A stretch of DNA of 57,479 nucleotides, taken from positions 96,266-153,744 of the forward strand of contig NZ_CAJRAY010000024.1 in assembly GCF_907165215.1 (NCBI RefSeq), in the 5' to 3' direction. Positions 25,265 through 33,600 of this stretch are shown here, piece after piece (positions within the stretch are counted from its first letter, which is position 1; each line of letters opens with the position of its first letter). A model generated the notes under the pieces. It did no database searches. It was not told the origin of the DNA and saw only the letters and a program-made list of their open reading frames with translations. This DNA comes from Thermobacillus xylanilyticus (GTDB lineage Bacteria > Bacillota > Bacilli > Paenibacillales > Paenibacillaceae). The position numbers and the translations under genes are program-made.

Positions 25265-25858
25265 ATGGCAGGCGTGAAGGATTATGCCAATCGGCATGTG
25301 GCGGAGAACCGTGCCGAACTGGAGCGGCTCGTCCGGGAAATGCTGCGGATGATCGGGGAAGACCCCGACCGGGAAGGGCTGCTCGATACGCCGGCCCGCG
25401 TCGTGCGAATGTTCGAGGAAATCTATGCCGGCTATTCGGTCGATCCCGGCGACGTCCTCGGCGTCACGTTCGACGAGCAGCATGAAGAACTCGTGATCGT
25501 GAAGGATATCGTCTATTACAGCCAGTGCGAGCATCACCTCGCGCCGTTTTTCGGCAAGGTGCACATCGGCTATCTCCCGAGCGGCAAAATCGTCGGGCTC
25601 AGCAAGCTGGCGCGTCTGGTCGAGGCGGTCACGCGCAAGCTGCAGGTGCAGGAGCGCATCACGAGCCAGATCGCGGACATCCTCGAGGAGAGGCTGCATC
25701 CCCACGGCGTCATGGTCGTCGTGGAAGGCGAGCATCTGTGCATGTGCGCCCGCGGCGTCAAGAAGCCGGGCAGCAAGACGGTCACTTCCGCGATCCGCGG
25801 GGAATTCCGGGAGAGCGCCGCGCTGCGGGACGAGTTTCTTCAACTGATCCGGATGTAG
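25265..25858 (+). CDS. folE: GTP cyclohydrolase I
   Basis: 197 residues from ATG 25265, 10 nt after GGGGGAGG; a GTG at 25238 upstream of that site is rejected. Converts GTP to dihydroneopterin triphosphate, first step of folate synthesis and of queuosine precursor formation. Zinc ligands are present: Cys and His in SQCEHHLAPF and the second Cys in HLCMCARGVKKPG. PSGKIVGLSKLARLVE is the substrate-binding segment. Length typical of the type IA enzyme. A terminator hairpin follows. Confidence 0.97.
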   Translation: MAGVKDYANRHVAENRAELERLVREMLRMIGEDPDREGLLDTPARVVRMFEEIYAGYSVDPGDVLGVTFDEQHEELVIVKDIVYYSQCEHHLAPFFGKVHIGYLPSGKIVGLSKLARLVEAVTRKLQVQERITSQIADILEERLHPHGVMVVVEGEHLCMCARGVKKPGSKTVTSAIRGEFRESAALRDEFLQLIRM

Positions 25859-25899
25859 AAAAGGAACAGCAAACGCGAACAACCATCATCCGCTGCACG

Positions 25900-25947
25900 C
25901 AGCGCTCCGACGGACATCAGTTCCATCGGGGCGCTGGTTCTATTTTT
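25900..25947 (+). terminator. Terminator after folE
   Basis: CAGCGCTCCGACGGA pairs with TCCATCGGGGCGCTG (two mismatches) around a 6-nt loop, followed by a T-rich stretch. Confidence 0.6.
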
Positions 25948-25969
25948 ACAGGGGTCAAGGGGTGAAAAA

Positions 25970-26278
25970 ATGAAACGCGTTGCGCTTCTGTTGCTGCTTC
26001 TGGCGGCGGCTGCGGGGTGCGGAATCGAACAGTCGTCCTACGCATCGATTTTGATTTATCAAGGTCAGGAATACATCGGGAAGGGGCTGGTGCCGCAAGA
26101 CGAATACGCGCACGCGGAACCGGTCGGCACCGTGTCCGTCAAGACGGCCCCTGAACGGCTGCCGACGGACGAACTGTCTTCCAACGAGCTCGAGGCCGGA
26201 ACCGAAATCTGCAAAGCGGATGAAGACATGCTGCTCGCGAAAGTGAACGATCGGGAATACAAAGTGTTCGAACGCTGA
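25970..26278 (+). CDS. Small putative lipoprotein
   Basis: 102 residues from ATG 25970 (GGGGTG upstream). A signal peptide (MKRVALLLLLLAAAAGC) ends in a lipobox with the modifiable Cys at residue 17. The mature part is ~85 residues, acidic, with no recognised domain (YQGQEYIGKGLVPQDEY; a second Cys in EICKADEDML). It would be anchored on the outer face of the membrane. It converges on the SOD-like gene across a terminator. Similar short lipoproteins are common in Paenibacillaceae; function unknown. Confidence 0.75.
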   Translation: MKRVALLLLLLAAAAGCGIEQSSYASILIYQGQEYIGKGLVPQDEYAHAEPVGTVSVKTAPERLPTDELSSNELEAGTEICKADEDMLLAKVNDREYKVFER

Positions 26279-26284
26279 GCACAA

Positions 26285-26334
26285 AGACGAAGAAGGCCCG
26301 GCTCCCCCTGACGGAAGAGCGGGCCGTCTTCGCT
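26285..26334. terminator. Bidirectional terminator hairpin
   Basis: GACGAAGAAGGCCCGGCTC and GAGCGGGCCGTCTTCG form an imperfect stem between the lipoprotein gene and the SOD-like gene. Confidence 0.55.
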
Positions 26335-27453
26335 TCAGAACGGCTCCCACCGGAGCTGCGACGCCTTCGCGAACCGCTCGGCGACGCAGGGCCAGTTCAC
26401 GACGTTCCACCAATCCCGGATGTAGTCGGCGCGGCGGTTCTGGTGTTTCAAATAGTACGCGTGCTCCCACACATCAAGCGGAAGGAGCGGCACGACGTCC
26501 CATTGGGACAGGTTCTGGTGCTTCTCCGCCTGCAGAATCTCGAGCCGGCCGCTGCGCGGGCTCCAGACGAGGATCGCCCAGCCGCCGCCCTCGACCTGCT
26601 CCGCCGCCGCGGAGAACTGGCGCTGGAACGCTTCGAAGCTGCCGAAGCTCGCGTTGATGGCGTCGGCGAGCGCGCCCGTCGGCCGCCCGCCGCCCTGCGG
26701 CGACATCACGTTCCAGAAAATCGTGTGCAGGTAGTGGCCGGCGCCGTTGAATGCCAGCTCCCGTTCCCAATGTTTCACGAGATCGAACTGCCCGGAGGCG
26801 CGGGCCGCCTGCAGCGCCCGCTCCGCCCGGTTCAGACCGTCGACGTAGGCGCGGTGGTGCCGGTCGTGATGGATGCGCATCGTCGCCTCGTCGATGTACG
26901 GCTCCAGCGCATCGTAAGCGTAGGGCAGCGGCGGCAGCGTATGCCCGCCGATCGGCACCGCACGCCAGGGCCGGCTGCGATCGGGAGGGCTGCGGTCCTC
27001 CGCTTCGCTGCGGAGCTTCTGGCCGGCGTCCGCCGCGCCGCCCGGCTCCTGATGCTCCCGCCGCGCCAGCCGCGCCCGTGCCGCCGCGGCCGCCTGTGCG
27101 AGCGCATCCGCCTCCTCCGCGCGGCCGCTGATGCGGGCGCCGTCCGCCAGCCGCTCGAGATGGCCGGCGAACGCTTCGGTCTGGGCGTATGCGGCTTCTT
27201 CCAGTGCCCGGCCGTGCGGCTCCGGGATCGCGGCGAACCCGCCTGCCGGATCCGCCCGGGCCTGCCGCCAATACTCGGCACAGCGTGCCGTATAATCGAA
27301 GACCGGCACCCAGTCGCCGAGCAGGCGGGCGCCGGGCGGATTGAACGCCGCAATCCGCCGGGACAGTTCAGCGGCCGTCCGCTGCTCTTCCCTTTTCCAG
27401 GCGGCGATGGCCTCGGCCGGATCGGACGGCGTTTCGTTCTCGCTCAAGGTCAC
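26335..27453 (-). CDS. Superoxide dismutase with N-terminal extension (SodF-like)
   Basis: 372 residues from GTG 27453, with AGGAGGA ~11 nt upstream. The C-terminal ~200 residues (from ~171, GHTLPPLPYAYDALEPYIDE) are a full Fe/Mn SOD with the four ligands: His in RIHHDRHH, His in HYLHTIFW, Asp and His in [13 protein letters not shown]. Residues 1-170 form an Ala/Arg/Glu-rich helical domain plus a charged linker (HQEPGGAADAG ... SPPDRSRPW). B. subtilis SodF also has an N-terminal extension, but only ~80 residues. No signal peptide is visible. Role of the extension unknown; a second SOD, sodA, is 7 kb away. Confidence 0.85.
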   Translation of the reverse strand: MTLSENETPSDPAEAIAAWKREEQRTAAELSRRIAAFNPPGARLLGDWVPVFDYTARCAEYWRQARADPAGGFAAIPEPHGRALEEAAYAQTEAFAGHLERLADGARISGRAEEADALAQAAAAARARLARREHQEPGGAADAGQKLRSEAEDRSPPDRSRPWRAVPIGGHTLPPLPYAYDALEPYIDEATMRIHHDRHHRAYVDGLNRAERALQAARASGQFDLVKHWERELAFNGAGHYLHTIFWNVMSPQGGGRPTGALADAINASFGSFEAFQRQFSAAAEQVEGGGWAILVWSPRSGRLEILQAEKHQNLSQWDVVPLLPLDVWEHAYYLKHQNRRADYIRDWWNVVNWPCVAERFAKASQLRWEPF

Positions 27454-27522
27454 GGCGCGTCATTCCTCCTTCCGCGTCTCTCTTGCCGGATGCTTCCGTA
27501 AGAGATGTATTCGCGGAGCAGG

Positions 27523-28581
27523 TTATCCTATGCCGGCGAGAAAAGCGGTGACGCGCTGCATATATTCTTCGGTGTGCGTGCGGAACATCATCTCATGCTG
27601 CCCGCCCGGCACGATCCAGGCCGACGACAGCGGATGGCGCTGATTCGCGGCGATCGTCTCGGCGATCGAAGCCGGCGCCTTCGCATCGTTCGTCCCGTGG
27701 ATGAGCAGGATCGGCATGTCGTAGGAGGTGCTTTTGATCCGGTCGGACGGAATGCTGGCGAGGCGGGTGCCGGACCAGAGCGGGAAGAACGCCGCGACGA
27801 GCGAAGGCGACGGAAATCCGTCAACCGGCGAGAACTCCGCCAGATTCAGCGCGAGCGTGCCGGCGTCGGCGATGAACGTGCTGTCCAGAATCATCGCCGC
27901 GATGTCGTCCGTCAGGAAAGCGGCCTGCAGCGCCGTTCCCGCGCCCATCGAGAAACCCCAGACAATGATTTCGTCCGCGCCGGTCTCCTTCGCGTATTCG
28001 ATCACCTTGACCAGCTGGCGCGACTCCGTGACGCCGCCCGTCGCCGGCGCCCGGTCTTCGGCGGAGGCGTAGCCGTAATCGAACAGAATGATGTTGTACT
28101 CCAGCAGATGCATCGTCTCGGCCAGATCGTACATCGGAACCCACGGTTCCTCCCGGTTCGTGCCGTAGCCGTGGCTGAAGACGATAGTGCGCGAACCGCC
28201 GGCCGTGGCGGGGATGTACCAGCCGCTGACGGCGGGAATGCCGCCCGATGCGGGGATGACAAATTCGGAGTAGGCCAGCTGCTTCGCCTGCATCGGATCG
28301 GAGGCGAGCGGCGCGACGGCGGGATAGGCGAGCCGCCAGGCGATGAGGCCGTGGGCGGCCGTGAAGATCAGCAGCGCGAACGCCGTCAGGGAGGCGAGCG
28401 CGAGGACGGCGACTTTCAGGCCTTTGTGCCGGGGTGTCGCAGGAGCGCGCTGCTCCGCCGGCGGATCGTCGGGCAGAACAGGCAGACCGGGACCGGCGCC
28501 GGGCAGCAGCGCGGGACCCGGCAGCGCAGCCGGACCGCTGCTTGAAATGCCGGCCTCAAGATGCATGACCTTCGATCTCAT
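27523..28581 (-). CDS. Membrane-anchored alpha/beta hydrolase
   Basis: 352 residues from ATG 28581, with GGGGAGGGG 7 nt upstream. A Pro/Ala/Gly-rich cytoplasmic N-terminus (~50 residues) leads to one TM helix (VAVLALASLTAFALLIFTAA), and the hydrolase domain lies outside. Nucleophile elbow GFSMGAG, acid in LLIHGTNDAKAP and catalytic His in GGQHEMMF form the expected Ser-Asp-His triad; the oxyanion region is FSHGYGTNRE. This resembles B. subtilis YqkD/YkoM-type hydrolases of unknown substrate. A cre-like site lies in its leader, which suggests catabolite control. Confidence 0.85.
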   Translation of the reverse strand: MRSKVMHLEAGISSSGPAALPGPALLPGAGPGLPVLPDDPPAEQRAPATPRHKGLKVAVLALASLTAFALLIFTAAHGLIAWRLAYPAVAPLASDPMQAKQLAYSEFVIPASGGIPAVSGWYIPATAGGSRTIVFSHGYGTNREEPWVPMYDLAETMHLLEYNIILFDYGYASAEDRAPATGGVTESRQLVKVIEYAKETGADEIIVWGFSMGAGTALQAAFLTDDIAAMILDSTFIADAGTLALNLAEFSPVDGFPSPSLVAAFFPLWSGTRLASIPSDRIKSTSYDMPILLIHGTNDAKAPASIAETIAANQRHPLSSAWIVPGGQHEMMFRTHTEEYMQRVTAFLAGIG

Positions 28582-28601
28582 GCGGATCCCCTCCCCCGGA
28601 A

Positions 28602-28615
28602 TGTAAGCGCTTTTA
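28602..28615. promoter_or_regulatory. cre-like catabolite site
   Basis: TGTAAGCGCTTTTA fits the CcpA consensus WTGNAANCGNWNNCW at all but one conserved position. It is just upstream of the hydrolase ribosome site, where CcpA binding would act as a roadblock. Confidence 0.45.
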
Positions 28616-28793
28616 ATCGGTTACTTTTATCCTACGGGAGCACCGGCATGCGTGTCAATTTGCGTCGACAAGTTGTTAGGCAAGTGTAATCTTGGCGTAA
28701 AAAATCGGCCGGAATATTCCTTCATTACCATCTCGTCTCCCCGTCTGCCGCACGTTCTTCCGATTGCCTATGGCCCGCGGACGCGGAGTGCGT

Positions 28794-28828
28794 TATACTG
28801 GTTGATACAGAGTTTCATTGTGCGAAAC
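28794..28828 (+). promoter_or_regulatory. Candidate promoter and operator of the IclR gene
   Basis: TATACT (28794-28799) is a good -10; no good -35 was found. GTTTC-N7-GAAAC (28812-28828) lies just after the expected start point, the position of an autoregulatory operator. Confidence 0.4.
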
Positions 28829-28860
28829 ACCGGAAGTTGATCATGGGAGGCGATCTTCCG

Positions 28861-29607
28861 ATGGACGACGGGAAATCGACGGTCCGCGCGGTCGAACGGG
28901 CGCTGGACATTCTGCTGCTGTTCCTCGAGCGCGCCGAATGGTCGATGACCGAGATGGCGGAGCGGACCGGCCTGCACAAAAGCACGGTGCACCGCATGCT
29001 TGCCACGCTCGAACACAAAGGTTTTGTCGCGCGGGATTCGCTGACCGAACGCTACCGCATCGGCATGCGGATCTGGGAACTGGCGGCGAATCTGTCCTCC
29101 AGCGACGACCCGGCCTCCCTGCTCCTGCCCGAAATGGAGCGGCTGCGCGACATGCTCGGCGAGACGGTCAGCCTGTACGTCCGCGACGGCAAGGAGCGGA
29201 TCCGGATCCAGGCGGTGCAGAGCAACCAGCCGGTCCGGCGCGTCGCCCCGGTCGGCGCCCGCTTGCCGCTCTACGTCGGCGCGTCGAGCAAGGTGCTGCT
29301 CGCCTGGGCCGACGAGGAGACGCTGCGCCTCGTGCTGGACGATCCCGCTTGGCCGGCATCCATCGACCGGACGGCGTTTATGGCGCAGCTTGAAGCCATC
29401 CGCGAGACCGGCTATGCGACCAGCTTCGAGGAGCGCGAGCCCGGAGCGGCGGCGGTGTCCGCGCCGATTCTGGACCGTGCGGGCCGTCTCATGGCCGCGC
29501 TGTCCGTCTCCGGGCCGTCCGGGCGGCTGACGCCGGAAGTGATGCAGTCGTATGTGCCGGCCATCCGGGAAGCCGCGCGCCGCATGGGCATGATGCTGGG
29601 CAAGTGA
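28861..29607 (+). CDS. IclR family transcriptional regulator
   Basis: 248 residues from ATG 28861, 10 nt after GGGAGG; a TTG at 28837 upstream of that site is rejected. The N-terminal winged helix is AVERALDILLLFLE ... MTEMAERTGLHKSTVHRML. The C-terminal effector domain has GETVSLYVRDGKERIRIQAV and PLYVGASSKVLLAW, the IclR pattern. It is followed by the FdhF/YdeP gene 90 bp downstream on the same strand, and its targets may include that unit. The inducer (usually a small carboxylate or sugar acid) is unknown. Confidence 0.92.
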   Translation: MDDGKSTVRAVERALDILLLFLERAEWSMTEMAERTGLHKSTVHRMLATLEHKGFVARDSLTERYRIGMRIWELAANLSSSDDPASLLLPEMERLRDMLGETVSLYVRDGKERIRIQAVQSNQPVRRVAPVGARLPLYVGASSKVLLAWADEETLRLVLDDPAWPASIDRTAFMAQLEAIRETGYATSFEEREPGAAAVSAPILDRAGRLMAALSVSGPSGRLTPEVMQSYVPAIREAARRMGMMLGK

Positions 29608-29697
29608 TCCGCCGGCCCGGCATCTCCCGCGTTGTTGTGCAAAGGCTTTCCTGATACGATGGAAGTGTGATGGCGGACAGAGGAGGACGGATGCAAA

Positions 29698-32097
29698 ATG
29701 GGAAAAACGAAACACGGCGGTCCGATGCGCTTGCCGAAGACGCCGAAGCCCGGACTGTGGGTCAGCCCGGTCCCGCTCGGCCTCGGCAAGGTGAAGCCGC
29801 ATCACATCATGGAGACGGCCAAAACGGTATGGCGGAACCGGGACAACCTGCCCTATGCCTGGCGCATCCTGACCCAGGGCGTATGCGACGGATGCGCGCT
29901 CGGCGTCTCCGGCCTGCGGGACCGGACGCTCACGGGACCGCATCTGTGCACGACCCGGCTGAATTTGCTGCGCCTCAATACGGCGCCGGCCATCCCCGAT
30001 GACATCCTGACGGCGGACATCGACGAGCTCAGGCGCATGAGCAGCGCCGAGCTGCGGGAATTGGGGCGGCTCCCTTATCCGATGATCCGCGAGCGCGGAG
30101 AGCGGCGTTTCCGCCGCGTGTCGTGGGACGAGGCGATGGACCGGATCGCGGACAAATTCCGCGCCGTCGATCCGAAGCAGGCGGCGTTCTATCTGACGGC
30201 CCGCGGCCTGACGAACGAGACGTACTACATGGCGGCGAAAACGGCGCGCTTCCTCGGCACGAACCATATCGACAACGCTTCGCGCATCTGCCACTCGCCG
30301 TCCAAGACCGCGCTCAAGCGGTCGATCGGCATCGGCGCGTCGAGCTGCAGCTACACGGACTGGATCGGCACGGACGTGCTCGTCTTCTGGGGCAGCGTCG
30401 CCGCGAACAACCAGCCCGTTTCCACGAAATACATGTACGCCGCCAAACGGCAGGGCACGAAGATCATCGTCATCAATCCGTACCGCGAGCCGGCGATGGA
30501 CGGCTACTGGATTCCTTCGATCCCGGAATCGGCCCTGTTCGGCACGAAGCTGGCGGACGACTGGTACCAGGTCAATATCGGCGGCGACATCGACTTCATG
30601 AACGGCGTCATGAAGCATTGGTTCGAGATGGAGAAGCGGGAGCCCGGCTCCGCGCTCGATCTCGCCTTCATCAGCAAGCATGTGAACGGCCTGGAAGAAC
30701 TGCGGGCGCATGTCGCGGGGCTGGATTGGGACGACATCGAGCGCGGCTCGGGACTGTCCCGGGAGCGGATCGCCGAGTTCGCCGAACTGCTGGCCCGCGC
30801 GAAGAGCGGCGTGTTCGTCTGGAGCATGGGGCTGACGCAGCACCGGTTCGGAACGGACAACGTGACGCAGGTGGTCAATCTGGCGCTGCTCCGCGGCTTT
30901 CTCGGCCGGGCGAAGTGCGGCCTCATGCCGATCCGCGGCCACAGCGGCGTACAAGGGTCGAGCGAGATGGGGGCCGATCCGTTCAGCCTGCCGGGCGGCG
31001 ATTTCGATCCGGAGACGATTGCGCGGATCGAGAAACTGTGGGGCTTCGACATTCCGAAGTGGCAGGGCGACATTGTCGGCGTCACCCTGGAGAACGCGCT
31101 GCTGCCGGATGATCACGAGCGGCGGCTGAGGCTTTTCTACACCTCCGGCGGCAACTTCCTCGAGACGATGCCGAATCCTGACCGGATCAGGCAGTCGCTG
31201 GAGAACATCGAGCTCCGCGTCCACCAGGACATCATTCTGAATACGTCGATGCTGGCGGACGCGCGGGAGGCGGTCATTCTGCTGCCGGCCAAGACGCGCT
31301 ATGAGCAGGAGGGCGGCGGCACGTCGACGTCGACGGAGCGGATGGTCTACTTCTCGCCGGAGATCCGCGGTCCGCGGATCGGCGAGGCCCGCGAGGAATG
31401 GCGCATCTTCCTCGATCTGGCGCGCCGCGTGAAACCGGAGGAAGCGGCCCGGTCGATGAAGGCGGAGTCGGCGGACGAGATCCGGGCGGAGATTGCCCTT
31501 GCGGCGCCGAACTATGACGGCATTCAGCATTTGCGGAAGCAGGGCGACTTCTTCCAGTGGGGCGGCGCCTGGCTGTGCGAGGGCGGCGTCTGCCCGACGC
31601 CGGACGGCCGGGGCCGGCTCATTCCGATCGCCTCGCCCGGCATCCGCCGCGCGGCGGGCGCTTTTCTGGCGACGACGCGCCGGGGCAAACAGTTCAATTC
31701 GATGGTGTACGGCAGCGTCGATCCGTTCAACGGCGCGCTTCGGGAAGATGTGCTGATGAGTCCCGAAGACGCGGCCGAACTCGGCATCGCGGACGGCGAA
31801 GCGGTCGTCGTCCACAACCGTTTCGGCCGGTTCTACGGGCGGCTCCGAACGGCGCCCGTCGCCCGCGGCAACCTCGAGCTGTTCTGGCCGGAAGGCAACG
31901 TCCTGTTCCCGTCCGGCGTCTACGAGCCGCACGCCGGCATACCCGAGTACAACACGGAAGTGAAGGTCGAGAAAGCCGACGTCTTCTACGCCCGCAAGGA
32001 CCGCAAATACCGGACGAAGGAAGCGGAAGTGCCGGAGGAAGACGGTCTGCCTGCGGGCGCGGCGGGAGCGGGGGCGCAGCCATGCCGGACGGAATAG
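29698..32097 (+). CDS. FdhF/YdeP family molybdopterin oxidoreductase
   Basis: 799 residues from ATG 29698. The N-terminal GVCDGCALGVSGLRD motif and the later TARGLTNETYYMAAKTARF and SRICHSPSKTALK segments mark the FdhF/YdeP branch of the bis-MGD (DMSO reductase) superfamily. The C-terminal ~130 residues are the molydop-binding domain (MSPEDAAELGIADGEAVVVHNRFG). The usual N-terminal [4Fe-4S] Cys set of formate dehydrogenases is reduced to CDGC plus a distant Cys. No electron-transfer subunit or signal peptide is present, so it is a cytoplasmic single-subunit enzyme. E. coli YdeP affects acid resistance; the reaction is unknown. fdhD overlaps its end. Confidence 0.92.
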   Translation: MGKTKHGGPMRLPKTPKPGLWVSPVPLGLGKVKPHHIMETAKTVWRNRDNLPYAWRILTQGVCDGCALGVSGLRDRTLTGPHLCTTRLNLLRLNTAPAIPDDILTADIDELRRMSSAELRELGRLPYPMIRERGERRFRRVSWDEAMDRIADKFRAVDPKQAAFYLTARGLTNETYYMAAKTARFLGTNHIDNASRICHSPSKTALKRSIGIGASSCSYTDWIGTDVLVFWGSVAANNQPVSTKYMYAAKRQGTKIIVINPYREPAMDGYWIPSIPESALFGTKLADDWYQVNIGGDIDFMNGVMKHWFEMEKREPGSALDLAFISKHVNGLEELRAHVAGLDWDDIERGSGLSRERIAEFAELLARAKSGVFVWSMGLTQHRFGTDNVTQVVNLALLRGFLGRAKCGLMPIRGHSGVQGSSEMGADPFSLPGGDFDPETIARIEKLWGFDIPKWQGDIVGVTLENALLPDDHERRLRLFYTSGGNFLETMPNPDRIRQSLENIELRVHQDIILNTSMLADAREAVILLPAKTRYEQEGGGTSTSTERMVYFSPEIRGPRIGEAREEWRIFLDLARRVKPEEAARSMKAESADEIRAEIALAAPNYDGIQHLRKQGDFFQWGGAWLCEGGVCPTPDGRGRLIPIASPGIRRAAGAFLATTRRGKQFNSMVYGSVDPFNGALREDVLMSPEDAAELGIADGEAVVVHNRFGRFYGRLRTAPVARGNLELFWPEGNVLFPSGVYEPHAGIPEYNTEVKVEKADVFYARKDRKYRTKEAEVPEEDGLPAGAAGAGAQPCRTE

Positions 32098-32897
32098 ATC
32101 GCGCCGTCGACACCGCGTTTCCCGTATGGAGATACAGCGCTGACGGCTGGTCGGCCGGCGAAGACGCGGTGGCCGAAGAGATTCCGCTGACGGTCCGGCT
32201 GGACGGCGAAGAGTTCGTCACGGTCGTCTGCTCGCCGCAGGATACCGAAGATCTTGTGTTCGGTTTTCTCGCGGGCGAGGGGATCATCGCGTCGCCTGAA
32301 GATATCGAGCGGATCGACTGGGACGAGGCGGCCGGTTTCGCGGATGTCCGGCTGCGCCGCCGGCTGGACGGGGCGGAGGCCGATTTCGGCAGGCGCGTCA
32401 TCGGTTCCTGCTGCGGGCGCAGCCGGCAGTTCTACTTCCGAAGCGACGTGCGCACGGCGCGGACTTCGATCTCGCGGGTGCGGATGCGGCCGGAGGAATG
32501 TCTGGCCGCCATGGCCGAACTGCAGCGCCGTTCGGCCGAATTCGCGCGCACGGGCGGCGTGCACAATGCGGCGCTGTGGTCGCCGGGGCGCGGGCTGATC
32601 GCGATGCGGACGGACATCGGCCGCCACAACGCGCTCGACAAGCTGCTCGGCTACTGTCTGCGGCGCGGCATACCGACCCGGGATGCGGCGATTATTTTCA
32701 GCGGGCGTATTTCCTCGGAGGTGCTGCTGAAGACGGCGAAGATCGGCGCGGCGATCCTGATCGCGAAGTCGGCGCCGACCGGCCTCGCGCTGCGTCTGGC
32801 GCACGACCTCGGCATCACGGCGGCCGGCTTCGTCCGCGGCGGCCGGATGAACGTTTACACGCACCCCGAGCGGCTCGGCGCCGCCGGGCAGCCTTGA
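32082..32897 (+). CDS. fdhD: Formate dehydrogenase accessory sulfurtransferase FdhD
   Basis: 271 residues from ATG 32082, overlapping the oxidoreductase gene by 16 bases, which implies translational coupling. FdhD passes sulfur from IscS-type cysteine desulfurase to the molybdenum cofactor before insertion. Motifs seen: EEIPLTVRLDGEEFVTVVC, DLVFGFLAGEGII, the cysteine pair in GSCCGRSR, FARTGGVHNAALW, DIGRHNALDKLLGY and FSGRISSEVLLKTAKIG. Pairing suggests that the upstream enzyme needs a sulfurated cofactor. Confidence 0.95.
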   Translation: MPDGIDRAVDTAFPVWRYSADGWSAGEDAVAEEIPLTVRLDGEEFVTVVCSPQDTEDLVFGFLAGEGIIASPEDIERIDWDEAAGFADVRLRRRLDGAEADFGRRVIGSCCGRSRQFYFRSDVRTARTSISRVRMRPEECLAAMAELQRRSAEFARTGGVHNAALWSPGRGLIAMRTDIGRHNALDKLLGYCLRRGIPTRDAAIIFSGRISSEVLLKTAKIGAAILIAKSAPTGLALRLAHDLGITAAGFVRGGRMNVYTHPERLGAAGQP

Positions 32898-32991
32898 ATC
32901 GCGTGCATTGCAGGGAGCGGGACGGGGTTTCTCAAGCCGCCAGACCATGCCTGCGCGGGATGAAGATCTCCGAGACCATCCGGCGCGCTCC

Positions 32992-33043
32992 TTCCTGAGC
33001 GAAGGGGATATGGTGCCAAAGCAGCCGAAAGGGGCTTCGTCCC
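32992..33043 (+). repeat. 52-bp direct repeat, copy 1
   Basis: Begins TTCCTGAGCGAAGGGGATAT. Matches 41 of 52 bases, without gaps, of the copy at 34452; the first 31 bases match at 28 positions. Confidence 0.7.
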
Positions 33044-33072
33044 AATATGCACCGAACCGCTGATTTCGCGGC

Positions 33073-33417
33073 TTACGATTTCTTACGCTTCGCTTCCGCC
33101 GCAAGCACCGCGGGGTACGCAAGGATCAGCAAGAACGTGAGGTATGCCGAGTTCTCGAAATAAGCTTTGAATTTTTCTTTCGACCAGCCGTCCTCGCCGA
33201 TGATCCAATAGGCCACCGCATTCGATACGCCGAGCCCGTCGTTCGCTTCGGGGATCAGGCTTTGCGTGTAATTTTGCGCAAGGCACACCGTGGCAAGAGC
33301 GGAAATGGTGATCGCAAGCTGGATGCCGTTTGCGTACGGATGACGAACCGCCGATTTTCTGAAAACCAGCACCGAAGCGAGAATGAAGACCAGGCAGATC
33401 AGCAAAAACAACACCAT
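33073..33417 (-). CDS. Small integral membrane protein of unknown family
   Basis: 114 residues from ATG 33417, 5 nt after GGAGG; a TTG at 33435 would start before the ribosome site. Three hydrophobic helices: ~1-20 (VLFLLICLVFILASVLVF), ~33-48 (GIQLAITISALATVC) and ~90-106 (YLTFLLILAYPAVLAAE), with a Lys/Arg-rich C-terminus. I recognise no family. It is divergent from the XRE regulator at 33601, so the two probably share a control region and the regulator may act on it. Confidence 0.65.
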   Translation of the reverse strand: MVLFLLICLVFILASVLVFRKSAVRHPYANGIQLAITISALATVCLAQNYTQSLIPEANDGLGVSNAVAYWIIGEDGWSKEKFKAYFENSAYLTFLLILAYPAVLAAEAKRKKS

Positions 33418-33497
33418 CAGACGCCTCCATTTCAAACCATGCTTCCTGTTGCTTTATTCCACGCCCCGCTTTCTATTCCTTTTCAAGCACCGATGAT

Positions 33498-33543
33498 TGT
33501 TCCATCCGCCATTCCTCAGGTAAGATAGCATTGTGGAACACCG
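33498..33543 (+). promoter_or_regulatory. Divergent control region of the XRE gene
   Basis: TTGTTC (33498) and TAAGAT (~33522) are spaced by 18 bp. The arms TGTTCCA (from ~33499) and TGGAACA (from ~33534) form an inverted repeat around the -10 region. Confidence 0.35.
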
Positions 33544-33600
33544 GGCGCGCCGGATGCCTCCTGATCCCGGACCGCGCCGGTTTGAAAGGAAGGAAATGTC

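Noticed and set aside
28768-31932. A ~1050-codon antisense frame opposite the IclR and FdhF/YdeP genes
   Set aside because: Same reason: arginine/histidine-rich and opposite genes with clear family motifs.
29698-32097. Selenocysteine formate dehydrogenase
   Set aside because: There is no in-frame TGA at the active-site position and no selenocysteine hairpin; motifs fit FdhF/YdeP.
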